Positions 23,787 to 32,378 of a stretch of DNA of 64,000 nt are shown here, piece after piece (the stretch's first letter is position 1; each line of letters starts with the position of its first letter). The translations under genes were made by a program, and so were the position numbers. The notes under the pieces were generated by a model. It worked only from the letters and a program-made list of their open reading frames with translations, was not told the origin of the DNA and did not search any database. The stretch spans positions 398,127-462,126 of the forward strand of contig NZ_BMYT01000004.1 in the NCBI RefSeq assembly GCF_014652415.1, read 5' to 3'. The stretch comes from Affinundibacterium macrobrachii (lineage in GTDB: Bacteria > Pseudomonadota > Gammaproteobacteria > Burkholderiales > Burkholderiaceae_D).

Positions 23787-26666
23787 ATGACACGTACTAG
23801 CCTTTCCCAACTTGAGGCACATGATGCCTTTATCGCCCGTCATATCGGCCCATCTGAAGCAGAACAAGCTGCTATGCTCAAAGTGTTGGGCTATGCGGAT
23901 CGTACCGCTTTGATCGATGCGATTGTTCCAGCGAATATCCGTCGTAAAAATGTTTTGCCATTGGCGCAATTCACAGAAGCGAAATCTGAAACCGAAGCTT
24001 TGGCAACATTGAAGGCATTGGCGAGCAAAAATAAAGTGCTCAAGTCTTTCATCGGCCAAGGCTATTACAACACGCACACGCCTGGCGTGATTTTGCGTAA
24101 TATTTTTGAAAATCCAGCGTGGTACACGGCTTACACGCCATACCAACCAGAAATTTCTCAAGGTCGCTTAGAAGCGATTTTGAACTTCCAACAAGTCATC
24201 ATGGACATGACAGGCATGGACATCGCGAATGCGTCTATGCTCGACGAAGGTACAGCCGCTGCCGAAGCGATGACCTTGATCCAACGTGTTGGTAAATCTA
24301 ACTCTAACGTGTTCTATGTAGCGCATGACGTCTTGCCGCAAACACGTGAAATCATCGAAACACGTGCTAAACCTTTGGGCATAGAAGTGCGCACCTTGAC
24401 AGGTAATGAAGCGATCGAAAACGAATGCTTCGGCGTACTCTTGCAATACCCAAGTGTTGACGGTGAAATCCGCGACTACCGCGAATTCACAGCCGCTGTA
24501 CATGCTAAAGGCGCGATGGTGATCGCTGCTGCAGATTTGTTGGCATTGACTTTGATCGAAGCGCCAGGTACTTGGGGTGCTGACGTCGTCGTCGGTAACA
24601 GCCAACGCTTCGGTGTGCCGCTCGGTTTTGGCGGCCCACACGCTGGTTACATGGGCACTAAAGATGCATTCAAACGTTCTATGCCAGGTCGCTTGGTCGG
24701 TGTGACTGTCGATGCGCAGGGTAAGCAAGCTTACCGTTTGGCCTTGCAAACACGCGAACAGCATATCCGCCGCGAAAAAGCGACATCCAACATCTGTACA
24801 GCACAAGTATTGTTGGCAGTGATCGCGTCGATGTACGCTGTGTATCACGGCCCAGCAGGCTTGAAACAAATCGCACAACGTACACACCGTTTGACTGGCA
24901 CTTTGGCTGCTGGTTTGAAACAAATGGGCGTTGCGATCGCTAACAGCTCTTTCTTCGATACATTGACAATCAATGTTGCTGATGCCGCAGCGGTACACGC
25001 AGCAGCGCAAGCAGCAGGTTATAACTTGCGTCAGATCAGTGCGACACAAGTTGGCGTGTCTTTGGACGAAACCACAACACGTGCAGATGTTGAAGCTCTG
25101 TGGACTATCCTCGGTCAAGGCAAAGCTGCGCCAGCGTTTGACGCGACTGAAGCAAGTGTGGCAGATGCCTTCCCAGCAGCATTGGCACGTACAACGAGCT
25201 ATTTGACACATCCAACCTTTAACCGTTACCACGCAGAACACGAAATGCTGCGTTACTTGCGTAGCTTGGCGGATAAAGATTTGGCTTTGGATCGCACTAT
25301 GATCCCGCTCGGCTCATGCACGATGAAGTTGAATGCAACATCTGAAATGATCCCAGTGACGTGGCCAGAATTTTCCAACATTCACCCATTCGCACCAAAC
25401 GATCAAACCGTCGGCTATCGCGAAATGATCGATCAGTTAGAAGCGATGTTGTGTGCAGCGACAGGTTACGATGCAGTATCTCTGCAACCTAACGCGGGTT
25501 CACAAGGTGAGTACGCAGGTTTGTTAGTGATTCAGGCTTATCATCAATCTCGCGGCGAAGGTCATCGTAATATTTGCTTGATCCCATCTTCTGCACACGG
25601 TACTAACCCAGCTTCCGCATCGATGGTAGGTATGGAAGTTGTCGTGGTAGCTTGCGATGACAACGGTAACGTTGATTTGGCTGATTTGAAAGCGAAAGCT
25701 GAAAAACACAGCGCCAACTTGGCAGCAGCGATGGTAACTTACCCATCCACGCACGGTGTGTTTGAAGAAGGCATTCAAACTTTGTGCGAAATCGTTCATG
25801 CGCACGGTGGTCAAGTGTATGTCGATGGCGCAAACATGAATGCATTGGTCGGCGTGGCGGCACCAGGTAAATTCGGCGGCGACGTTAGTCACTTGAACTT
25901 GCACAAAACATTCTGTATCCCTCACGGTGGTGGCGGCCCAGGTGTTGGTCCTGTTGCGGTTGGCGCACATTTGGCAAAATTCTTGCCGAATCAACGCTCT
26001 AACGGTTATGTCCGAAGCGAATCTGGTATCTCTGCGGTGAGTGCTGCACCATTCGGTTCCGCTTCCATTTTGCCGATCTCATGGATGTATATCGCCATGA
26101 TGGGTGCAGAAGGCTTGAAAGCTGCGACAGAAACAGCGATCTTGGCAGCGAACTACATCGCGAAGCGTTTGGCGCCACATTACCCAGTGCTGTACACAGG
26201 CCACGATGGCCTGGTTGCGCATGAATGTATTTTGGATTTGCGTCCATTGACAGATGCAACAGGCATCTCCAATGAAGACGTGGCCAAACGTTTGATCGAC
26301 TTCGGCTTCCACGCACCAACCATGAGCTTCCCAGTCCCTGGTACATTGATGATTGAGCCAACAGAAAGCGAATCACAAGCCGAGTTAGATCGTTTCATCG
26401 ACGCGATGATCACGATTCGTGAAGAAATCGCTAAAGTAGCGAGTGGCGAATTCGATGCTAAAGACAATCCACTCAAAAATGCTCCACATACTGCTGAAGT
26501 ATTGGTTGCTAATGAATGGAATCACGCCTATGGCCGCGAAGTGGCAGCTTATCCAGTCCAAGCTTTGCGTAAGCAAAAATACTGGGCACCAGTAGGTCGT
26601 GCTGATAACGTCTACGGTGATCGCAACTTGTTCTGCGCTTGTGTACCGATGAGCGATTACGAGTAA
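23787..26666 (+). CDS. gcvP: glycine dehydrogenase (decarboxylating), P protein
   Basis: PLP enzyme that decarboxylates glycine and loads the aminomethyl group on GcvH. It is the full-length fused form (959 residues), not the split gcvPA/gcvPB type. The N-terminal half starts with the typical [10 protein letters not shown]. The PLP lysine is Lys707 in [16 protein letters not shown]. Optimal codon use is as strong as in gcvT. Last gene of the operon, with a terminator at 26726-26757. Long antisense open frames inside it are codon-bias shadows. Confidence 0.97.
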   Translation: MTRTSLSQLEAHDAFIARHIGPSEAEQAAMLKVLGYADRTALIDAIVPANIRRKNVLPLAQFTEAKSETEALATLKALASKNKVLKSFIGQGYYNTHTPGVILRNIFENPAWYTAYTPYQPEISQGRLEAILNFQQVIMDMTGMDIANASMLDEGTAAAEAMTLIQRVGKSNSNVFYVAHDVLPQTREIIETRAKPLGIEVRTLTGNEAIENECFGVLLQYPSVDGEIRDYREFTAAVHAKGAMVIAAADLLALTLIEAPGTWGADVVVGNSQRFGVPLGFGGPHAGYMGTKDAFKRSMPGRLVGVTVDAQGKQAYRLALQTREQHIRREKATSNICTAQVLLAVIASMYAVYHGPAGLKQIAQRTHRLTGTLAAGLKQMGVAIANSSFFDTLTINVADAAAVHAAAQAAGYNLRQISATQVGVSLDETTTRADVEALWTILGQGKAAPAFDATEASVADAFPAALARTTSYLTHPTFNRYHAEHEMLRYLRSLADKDLALDRTMIPLGSCTMKLNATSEMIPVTWPEFSNIHPFAPNDQTVGYREMIDQLEAMLCAATGYDAVSLQPNAGSQGEYAGLLVIQAYHQSRGEGHRNICLIPSSAHGTNPASASMVGMEVVVVACDDNGNVDLADLKAKAEKHSANLAAAMVTYPSTHGVFEEGIQTLCEIVHAHGGQVYVDGANMNALVGVAAPGKFGGDVSHLNLHKTFCIPHGGGGPGVGPVAVGAHLAKFLPNQRSNGYVRSESGISAVSAAPFGSASILPISWMYIAMMGAEGLKAATETAILAANYIAKRLAPHYPVLYTGHDGLVAHECILDLRPLTDATGISNEDVAKRLIDFGFHAPTMSFPVPGTLMIEPTESESQAELDRFIDAMITIREEIAKVASGEFDAKDNPLKNAPHTAEVLVANEWNHAYGREVAAYPVQALRKQKYWAPVGRADNVYGDRNLFCACVPMSDYE

Positions 26667-26725
26667 AAAAGGAAGTAGAAATTACGACTCGCTTATGTAT
26701 TAAATACACATAAGAAGCTGGCAAA

Positions 26726-26757
26726 GAGGACATGTGAGGTTTGCATGTCCTTTTTTT
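26726..26757 (+). terminator. intrinsic terminator of the gcv operon
   Basis: AGGACATG (26727-26734) pairs with CATGTCCT (26744-26751) across a 9-nt loop, followed by seven T. It lies 60 nt after the gcvP stop. Confidence 0.92.
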
Positions 26758-27300
26758 ATGGTGATTTAAGTTGTAAATGCCATGCCTTGGAAACCCCTGT
26801 CAAATAAGCTTTTCCACGATTCCTATCTGCGTAGCTTGATATATTCTGGCTTAGCCTAGGATGTGATTTCAAGTTACTTTAAACCGTAAATAGGCTAATC
26901 AGAATTGCTGCATGGAATAAATTCATTTTTTTACCACACCATGCAAAATTTAAATATATTTATATGTTTTAAATTTACTTAAAATTTGGATTTATTCCGT
27001 TCTGCAGATATTTTCTCTGTTTTTGTGAATGGCAAGATAAATTCGCAATTCAAATAAAATATATCATTGATATTTGTTAAATATATTTATAGGATGACTT
27101 TGTCTTTGGATCTTTGACTGATCTCTTCGGGAGGGGAGTTAGCCAGCACGATCTGACTTAGGACTCATGTTAGACACATGAATCCTAAAAAAGACAGACG
27201 GATGATTGCGTGTATGCGCAGCGCATACGTCAAAAGTTTGGTTTGATGATGTTGCTTGTGTAAACGTCAAACCACCCATAACTAAAATATATAGGAGTCA
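26758..27300. other. AT-rich gap upstream of the collagenase gene
   Basis: Over 500 nt with no gene. It contains AT-rich palindromic DNA (AAATTTAAA 26946-26954 with TTTAAATTT 26968-26976), an 11-bp near-perfect inverted repeat (27159-27169 with 27177-27187), the palindrome GTATGCGC-A-GCGCATAC (27212-27228) and a hairpin built on GGTTTGATG/CGTCAAACC (about 27239-27272). The cluster of symmetric sites suggests a regulated, structured leader for the collagenase gene, but I cannot match it to a known RNA class. Confidence 0.45.
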
Positions 27301-27303
27301 ATG

Positions 27304-29574
27304 ATGTCATATTTACGAGTATCCATTCTTGCTGCTGGTTTGCTTGCAGCGAGTAGTAGTTGTTTAAGTTCAGCGGCGATACAGGATCATGCCCACGATC
27401 ATCAAAAGAGAAAGCAAGCGCCAAGGCCAATGCAGCGCGTTGAGTTACCGCCTAGTGTTGAACAAACGAAGTTCAATTTACCAATTAGTAAAAGTGATAA
27501 GCAAAAACTTTTCAACAAATCAAGCCGCCAGAGTAAAACGCTGATACAAGCAGATAGTGCCAGCATGGCAGTAGCTACGCCGGACTGTAAAGATATGAAC
27601 AAGCTTGCAAGCTACAGAGGTGCAGCTTTGGCGGACTATCTAGTGAACTTGCCAGATTATGAGTGTACTTATGGCTTATTTTCGTTATCGCCGTCACAAG
27701 CTGCAACGGTCTATTCTGCTTCGAATTTGAACACGATTGTTAATCGTTTTAGCCAAGAGGCGAGTGCATATAACGCAAGCAATATTCGTTTGGTGAATTT
27801 AGCACTTTATTTGCGAGCAAGTTTTTACTTGGCAAGTGGAAACGTTATCCCTAAGCCGGCAAGTAGTGTGGTCACTAGCTTGCGTACGCCGATTCAGCAA
27901 CTGGTTAATGGCAGCGCGCTCTATCAATCAAATACTGCAGGTTCGACTACTGCTGGTGAAGTAATGAAGTTAATTACTAACTTGAACGATGAAGTCTTCT
28001 ATTTACCGAGTATGAAGACGGTGATCGAACGATTTACTAACACAGCGTCAAACCCGAATGCAGCGAGTGCCTTATTGCAAGATTCCGCCGCAGGTGCATT
28101 GACTGGTGCCTTGACTGTGTTTTTCTATGCACATTCACGTCCAGATGTGGGTACTACGATGTTAAACCCTGTCTATTCGAACGCATTGAATAGTTTTGTA
28201 GTCAATAATAAATCCGCGTTATTGAATTCCTCCGCAGCCTATCAACTAAAAGATACTGAGAATGAAGCATTTCGCTTTATGCAGTATCCGTCGCTGTTAG
28301 CAAACATTAAACCCATGGTCAAATATCAATTATCAACGTCTAGTATGACAGGCGTTGATAGCGATTTGTGGCTTAATGCGGCGGTGGCAGTTGATTATTA
28401 CGATAGCGCCAATTGTGCTGAATATGGCACTTGCGGTTATAAGACTCAACTGGCGAATGCGGTATTAAAAACCAGTTATACCTGTAGCCCAACCATTAAG
28501 ATTCGTGCGCAGGATATGACAAGTGCACAACTGCAAGACTCATGCAATATCTTAGCCGCTGAAGAAAATTATTTTCACAATATGTTGTTGACTAATCGTA
28601 CGCCAGTAGCGAATGACAACAATAAGTCGCTGGAACTAGTTGTCTTTGATGATTACGCTAACTATAACAAGTATGCGGGTGCGATTTATGATATCGCAAC
28701 CGACAATGGTGGCATGTATTTAGAAGGTGATCCAGCAGATATCAACAATCAAGCCCGATTTATCGCGCACGAGGCCTCATGGTTGCGTCCTACTTTTACC
28801 GTGTGGAATCTTGAACATGAGTATGTTCACTATCTTGATGGGCGATTCAATTTATATGGCGATTTTAGTCAGAGTATTGCTAAACCAACTGTGTGGTGGA
28901 TAGAGGGATTGGGAGAATATCTTTCCTACAAAAATAACTACCAAGCAGCAATTGATGCGGCGAAAACGGGAACTTACAAGTTAAGCACCATATTAGGAAA
29001 TACTTATTCAATGTCCGATTATGTCACGCGCGCATATCGTTGGGGCTATATGGCAGTGCGTTTTATGAATGAAAGGCACCGTAGTGATATCGATGCAATA
29101 CTACCGAAATTACGCAGTGGCGATTATGCGGGATACCAGAATCATATCAACGCAATTGGTACGCGATATGACGCAGAATTTGCATCATGGGTACAAACGG
29201 CTACTGTCAATGGTGAACCGCCGATGCCAACGCCACCAGTCGTTACTTTACCTGCATGTTCATCAAATTCTCAATTGGGTAAAAATTGTTCCATTCGTAA
29301 CTTGTCATCAAGTACGCAAGCATACGTTTACATCATGTTGCCGACTGGGGCAAAAAACTTAAAATTATTTACCAATGGTGGCACTGGAGACGTCGATCTC
29401 TATGTAAAAAAGGCGGCTTACCCAAGCACCAGCTCCTATGATGCAGCGTCATTGAAGGCGGGAAATAATGAGAGCGTATTTTTTGCCACCCCGAGTTCAG
29501 GAACTTGGTATTACATTGTGTTGAAAGCGAAGCAAGCTTTCACTGGAGTGAATATAAATGCCAGTTACGACTAG
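27304..29574 (+). CDS. secreted M9-type collagenase with PPC domain
   Basis: Zinc metalloprotease of the Vibrio-type microbial collagenase family (M9), predicted to be exported. A signal peptide covers about the first 25 residues. The M9 N-terminal region is long (to about 400), then the catalytic domain shows HEYVH (His505, Glu506, His509) with the third ligand in the following GLGEYLSY region. Residues 650-756 form a pre-peptidase C-terminal (PPC) domain with NGGTGDVDLYVKK and a final WYYIVLKA strand; such domains often aid secretion or substrate binding. AGGAG (27293-27297) suits the second of two tandem ATGs, at 27304. Confidence 0.92.
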   Translation: MSYLRVSILAAGLLAASSSCLSSAAIQDHAHDHQKRKQAPRPMQRVELPPSVEQTKFNLPISKSDKQKLFNKSSRQSKTLIQADSASMAVATPDCKDMNKLASYRGAALADYLVNLPDYECTYGLFSLSPSQAATVYSASNLNTIVNRFSQEASAYNASNIRLVNLALYLRASFYLASGNVIPKPASSVVTSLRTPIQQLVNGSALYQSNTAGSTTAGEVMKLITNLNDEVFYLPSMKTVIERFTNTASNPNAASALLQDSAAGALTGALTVFFYAHSRPDVGTTMLNPVYSNALNSFVVNNKSALLNSSAAYQLKDTENEAFRFMQYPSLLANIKPMVKYQLSTSSMTGVDSDLWLNAAVAVDYYDSANCAEYGTCGYKTQLANAVLKTSYTCSPTIKIRAQDMTSAQLQDSCNILAAEENYFHNMLLTNRTPVANDNNKSLELVVFDDYANYNKYAGAIYDIATDNGGMYLEGDPADINNQARFIAHEASWLRPTFTVWNLEHEYVHYLDGRFNLYGDFSQSIAKPTVWWIEGLGEYLSYKNNYQAAIDAAKTGTYKLSTILGNTYSMSDYVTRAYRWGYMAVRFMNERHRSDIDAILPKLRSGDYAGYQNHINAIGTRYDAEFASWVQTATVNGEPPMPTPPVVTLPACSSNSQLGKNCSIRNLSSSTQAYVYIMLPTGAKNLKLFTNGGTGDVDLYVKKAAYPSTSSYDAASLKAGNNESVFFATPSSGTWYYIVLKAKQAFTGVNINASYD

Positions 29575-29623
29575 GTTTCAGCATTTACTCATCGCTACGC
29601 TTCCCTAGTGCGTGATGATTTTG

Positions 29624-29656
29624 CCGGATGAGTTTGATCGCTTGTCCGGTTTTTTT
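29624..29656 (+). terminator. probable terminator after the collagenase gene
   Basis: CCGGA (29624-29628) pairs with TCCGG (29645-29649), then seven T. The stem is short and the loop long (16 nt), so this is moderate. Confidence 0.55.
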
Positions 29657-29848
29657 ATGATTGATGTGATATCAAACAAGAGAATATATTTACTGTTGAC
29701 ATTAAAAACTGATGAAATTTTGTGCAAAGCTATTGCTCTGCGGGAAAACTTTCTTTAGAATGTCGCCTGTTTCCATGTGGCAATGATTGTTTAATTTCTT
29801 GATCAAGTCGTCATGGGTTTCTCTTAATTTATTTCCGGTGATTCGACT

Positions 29849-30181
29849 ATGAAAAAAATCGTATTAGCAGTTGCTTTGTTCAGTTCCGTGTTGGCAGTCA
29901 ATGCTGCAGAAGTTCCTATGGTAGAAAAACAGACTTGCGAAAAAGCTGTTTATCCTAAATCTTCTTTGATGAACGAAGAAACTGGTACGGTTATGTTGTC
30001 CGTTCTAGTTGGTGCAGATGGTAACGTAGTTGATTCAAAAGTTGATCAATCAAGTGGTTCAAAAGCACTTGATAAAGCTGCGGTGAAAATTTACGCTTCA
30101 TGCAAATTTAAGCCAGCGACAAAAGACGGTAAGGCGCAACAAGCTTGGGCAAAATTAGAGCACGTTTGGAGCTTGTCATAA
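29849..30181 (+). CDS. exported stand-alone TonB C-terminal domain protein
   Basis: A 110-residue protein consisting of a cleavable signal peptide (about 1-19, ending VNA) and one TonB_C-type domain (YPKSSLMNEETGTVMLSVLV, then DGNVVDSKVDQSSGSKALD). It lacks the membrane anchor and proline-rich spacer of true TonB, so it cannot span the periplasm. Two Cys residues (in KQTCEK and YASCKF) may form a disulphide. The role is unknown; it may bind TonB boxes of receptors or act as a small periplasmic adapter. A terminator follows. Confidence 0.85.
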   Translation: MKKIVLAVALFSSVLAVNAAEVPMVEKQTCEKAVYPKSSLMNEETGTVMLSVLVGADGNVVDSKVDQSSGSKALDKAAVKIYASCKFKPATKDGKAQQAWAKLEHVWSLS

Positions 30182-30266
30182 TCTCCTTGGCTATAAACGA
30201 ACCTAAGTAACTGAGTAGAACATTGCTTTCCTTAGTGTAGTTTATACTGTTGTTAATGATAAAGAG

Positions 30267-30293
30267 ACCGCGTTAATAGACGCGGTTTTTTTT
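30267..30293 (+). terminator. intrinsic terminator
   Basis: ACCGCGT (30267-30273) pairs with ACGCGGT (30280-30286) across 6 nt, followed by eight T. It ends the TonB-domain gene and faces the convergent Mpo1-like gene. Confidence 0.9.
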
Positions 30294-30308
30294 ATGTTTA
30301 ATATCAAC

Positions 30309-30773
30309 TTAGTAGGGGAGCTTCCAGCGACGATAAAGAAAGCTGATTACAAATAAAGGGCCGATTAAGAGAAAGCGTAAGTCTTCAAAAAATGATGGTT
30401 TTTTTCCTTCAATTTTGTGGCCAATGAATTGAAAAATCCAAGCTATAACAAAAGCGATCAAGGCAACTTGTAAAATAATTTGTTGCGGCAGATACCATAA
30501 AATGACTAGCATAGCTGCAGCCATTACACTCATGCCTATCGCAAATCCAAGCGACAGGCTGAAATAATAAGTTAAGGCAATCACAGTCATCGCAAGCGCT
30601 AAAGCTGGATGTAAGCTCCAAAATAATGCAAGTACTGTCCACATAATCACGGGAACACAAATGAAGTGTATGACTTCATTTTTAGGATGCTGATGACTTT
30701 CCGCGTATCGACTAAGTAGTTGTTCTACTTTTCTTTGTGGTTGATTTATCAGAGTTGATTGTGCTGTCTCCAT
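30309..30773 (-). CDS. Mpo1-like (DUF962) membrane protein
   Basis: Multi-pass membrane protein of 154 residues related to yeast Mpo1 (YGL010w), a dioxygenase that alpha-oxidises 2-hydroxy fatty acids. Family marks are seen: the N-terminal YAESHQHPKNEVIHFICVP, with spaced His and Asn, and IFQFIGHKIEGKKPSFFEDL near the C-terminus. About four hydrophobic segments lie between. The bacterial function is not established. It is convergent with the small TonB-domain gene and stands upstream of nothing obvious, so context gives no help. Confidence 0.85.
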   Translation of the reverse strand: METAQSTLINQPQRKVEQLLSRYAESHQHPKNEVIHFICVPVIMWTVLALFWSLHPALALAMTVIALTYYFSLSLGFAIGMSVMAAAMLVILWYLPQQIILQVALIAFVIAWIFQFIGHKIEGKKPSFFEDLRFLLIGPLFVISFLYRRWKLPY

Positions 30774-30873
30774 AGTATCCTCCTAATGAATAAGTCAATT
30801 AGGTTAGAATAAATTTGTCATGAACGGTATTTTGACTCACTTCAATTACATGGAAAACAACAGAGTGATTCTT

Positions 30874-32208
30874 CTAATTTTTGTCAGCGTTCAGCATTTT
30901 TTTTTGTGAGTCTAATCGGTGGTAAAGGGGTGTCGCCATTTGTACTGGTTGGATCTCTAAATCAAGATTGATTAAGGTAAAGGCTTCCGCTCCTGAGTTA
31001 CTGGAGAAATAAGCGCGACTGTCGGTCTTTTTTCTTAAAACGAATTCAAAACCTAATTGCCCTTTGGCGTCGAGTGGATCGCCAAATGCTAATCCTTTGG
31101 CATGGCTTTGTTTGCTTTCCATCAGTTGTGACATTGATTCGACAATCACAGTGTTGGCTAAAATATTTGGTTGAAAATTTGGCGCTTGGTCTGTATCTTC
31201 AGACTGCGGTGTAGTGATTAATTGCTTATCGCTAGCTGGAGATATTTTCTTTGTTGCGATATTAAATTGATCTCCATGCGAAAGATAGGAAATTTGCGCA
31301 TTTTGAAGATTGAATTCTGTGTTGCTCGAATCTGTTTTTGCGGAGCTTAAATCTAAAAGTATTGCTCCTTTGTAACCGATGATTTCTACTTCATTTTGTT
31401 GTTTTACCAGCAATGCGGTATTTTCGTCGATTCCCATCCCTAACAAGTAAGATTTTTTTAGCATGGCGGGTAGCATGCGGGCAAATCGCCCACGAATAAT
31501 TAAATGTTGGTCGATAAAAACTTGCTCACCAATAAAGCCTAGTCCATCCGTAATTTCATCACCTTCAGTGACACCTTGTTTTAGTGTTGTGAGCACACTT
31601 TTTGCGTTATTGAACATGGTTGTACTCATGATCGCGGCACCAGCACTGGTTCCGGCGACAACACCACCTTGGCGATAAATCGACCAGATTGCTTTTAACA
31701 TTAAGCTTGCGTGTCCATGTTGATCGAGCAAAGCGCGCGTGATTTTTGATTGATCACCGCCGCTAAAATAGACGGCTTGTGCTTGCTCAATTTGCGCTAT
31801 CCAGTAGGGGTTTTTTTGAATTTGCTCGGTTGTTTTATTTGGATCTGTTTCCGCATAGCGTGCAGAGAGTGGCACTATGAAGCTATTGGCACCGTGTGCA
31901 TTTAAGACCGACTCGGCAAATTCCGCTGCACGTTGTGGGTTACCGGACGCCGCTGGAATAATCGCAATTCGGCTGCCTTTGCCGCCGGCTTGCTTAACAA
32001 TTGTTTCCCATACCACTGCATTATCTGCGCGTAAGGCACCGCCGATAATCACCAGCGAGCCTTTCACTTTTTGGGTTGAGATATCCGTATGAATTGTATT
32101 GTTCGCAAAGACTTGGTCGTTAAATAGAAATGCTTGGATCGCAAACATAAACTTGGTTAGCGCATTACGAGTGAAACGCATGGGAATAGACAATTTAAAC
32201 ATCATCAT
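30874..32208 (-). CDS. exported cyanophycinase (S51 family)
   Basis: Serine peptidase that cuts the storage polymer cyanophycin into beta-Asp-Arg dipeptides. The core (about 46-330) has the nucleophile Ser188 in GTSAGAAIM, the YFSGGDQ loop and the N-terminal VIIGGALR typical of cyanophycinases. The frame is open to 32316, but a terminator at 32258-32292 lies in that extension. The ATG cluster at 32208-32200 is therefore the likely start, giving 444 residues. The N-terminus then reads as a signal peptide (MRFTRNALTKF, hydrophobic stretch, VFA-NN). Size and export resemble extracellular CphE more than intracellular CphB of about 270 residues. It lies downstream of a TonB receptor and an RpiR regulator. 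Confidence 0.88.
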   Translation of the reverse strand: MMMFKLSIPMRFTRNALTKFMFAIQAFLFNDQVFANNTIHTDISTQKVKGSLVIIGGALRADNAVVWETIVKQAGGKGSRIAIIPAASGNPQRAAEFAESVLNAHGANSFIVPLSARYAETDPNKTTEQIQKNPYWIAQIEQAQAVYFSGGDQSKITRALLDQHGHASLMLKAIWSIYRQGGVVAGTSAGAAIMSTTMFNNAKSVLTTLKQGVTEGDEITDGLGFIGEQVFIDQHLIIRGRFARMLPAMLKKSYLLGMGIDENTALLVKQQNEVEIIGYKGAILLDLSSAKTDSSNTEFNLQNAQISYLSHGDQFNIATKKISPASDKQLITTPQSEDTDQAPNFQPNILANTVIVESMSQLMESKQSHAKGLAFGDPLDAKGQLGFEFVLRKKTDSRAYFSSNSGAEAFTLINLDLEIQPVQMATPLYHRLDSQKKMLNADKN

Positions 32209-32257
32209 AAATTTGAATGAATTAATTTCGCTTGATACACAAGTTTGTATAAGAGGT

Positions 32258-32292
32258 AAAAAAAGGGATAGCGATTCTAAAATCGCTATCCC
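32258..32292 (-). terminator. intrinsic terminator of the TonB receptor gene
   Basis: A perfect 12-bp stem (32265-32276 with 32281-32292, 4-nt loop), followed on the minus strand by seven T (32264-32258). It lies between the receptor and cyanophycinase genes and argues that cyanophycinase is translated from about 32208, from its own promoter or by readthrough. Confidence 0.92.
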
Positions 32293-32378
32293 AAATGCGG
32301 GAGAATTTCCGCACAAGAAATCAGTGATTTTCCTGATTGAGAGACCGATGAAAATGGGTCTTTCAATTACTGGGAAAA

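Noticed and set aside
24168..25241. 357-codon open frame on the minus strand inside gcvP
   Set aside because: Cys/His-rich composition without any domain, fully inside a clear gcvP gene. It is a shadow caused by the strong codon bias of gcvP.
27100..27240. Cyclic di-GMP riboswitch or tRNA before the collagenase gene
   Set aside because: Hairpins exist, but the conserved core sequences of these RNA classes are not seen.
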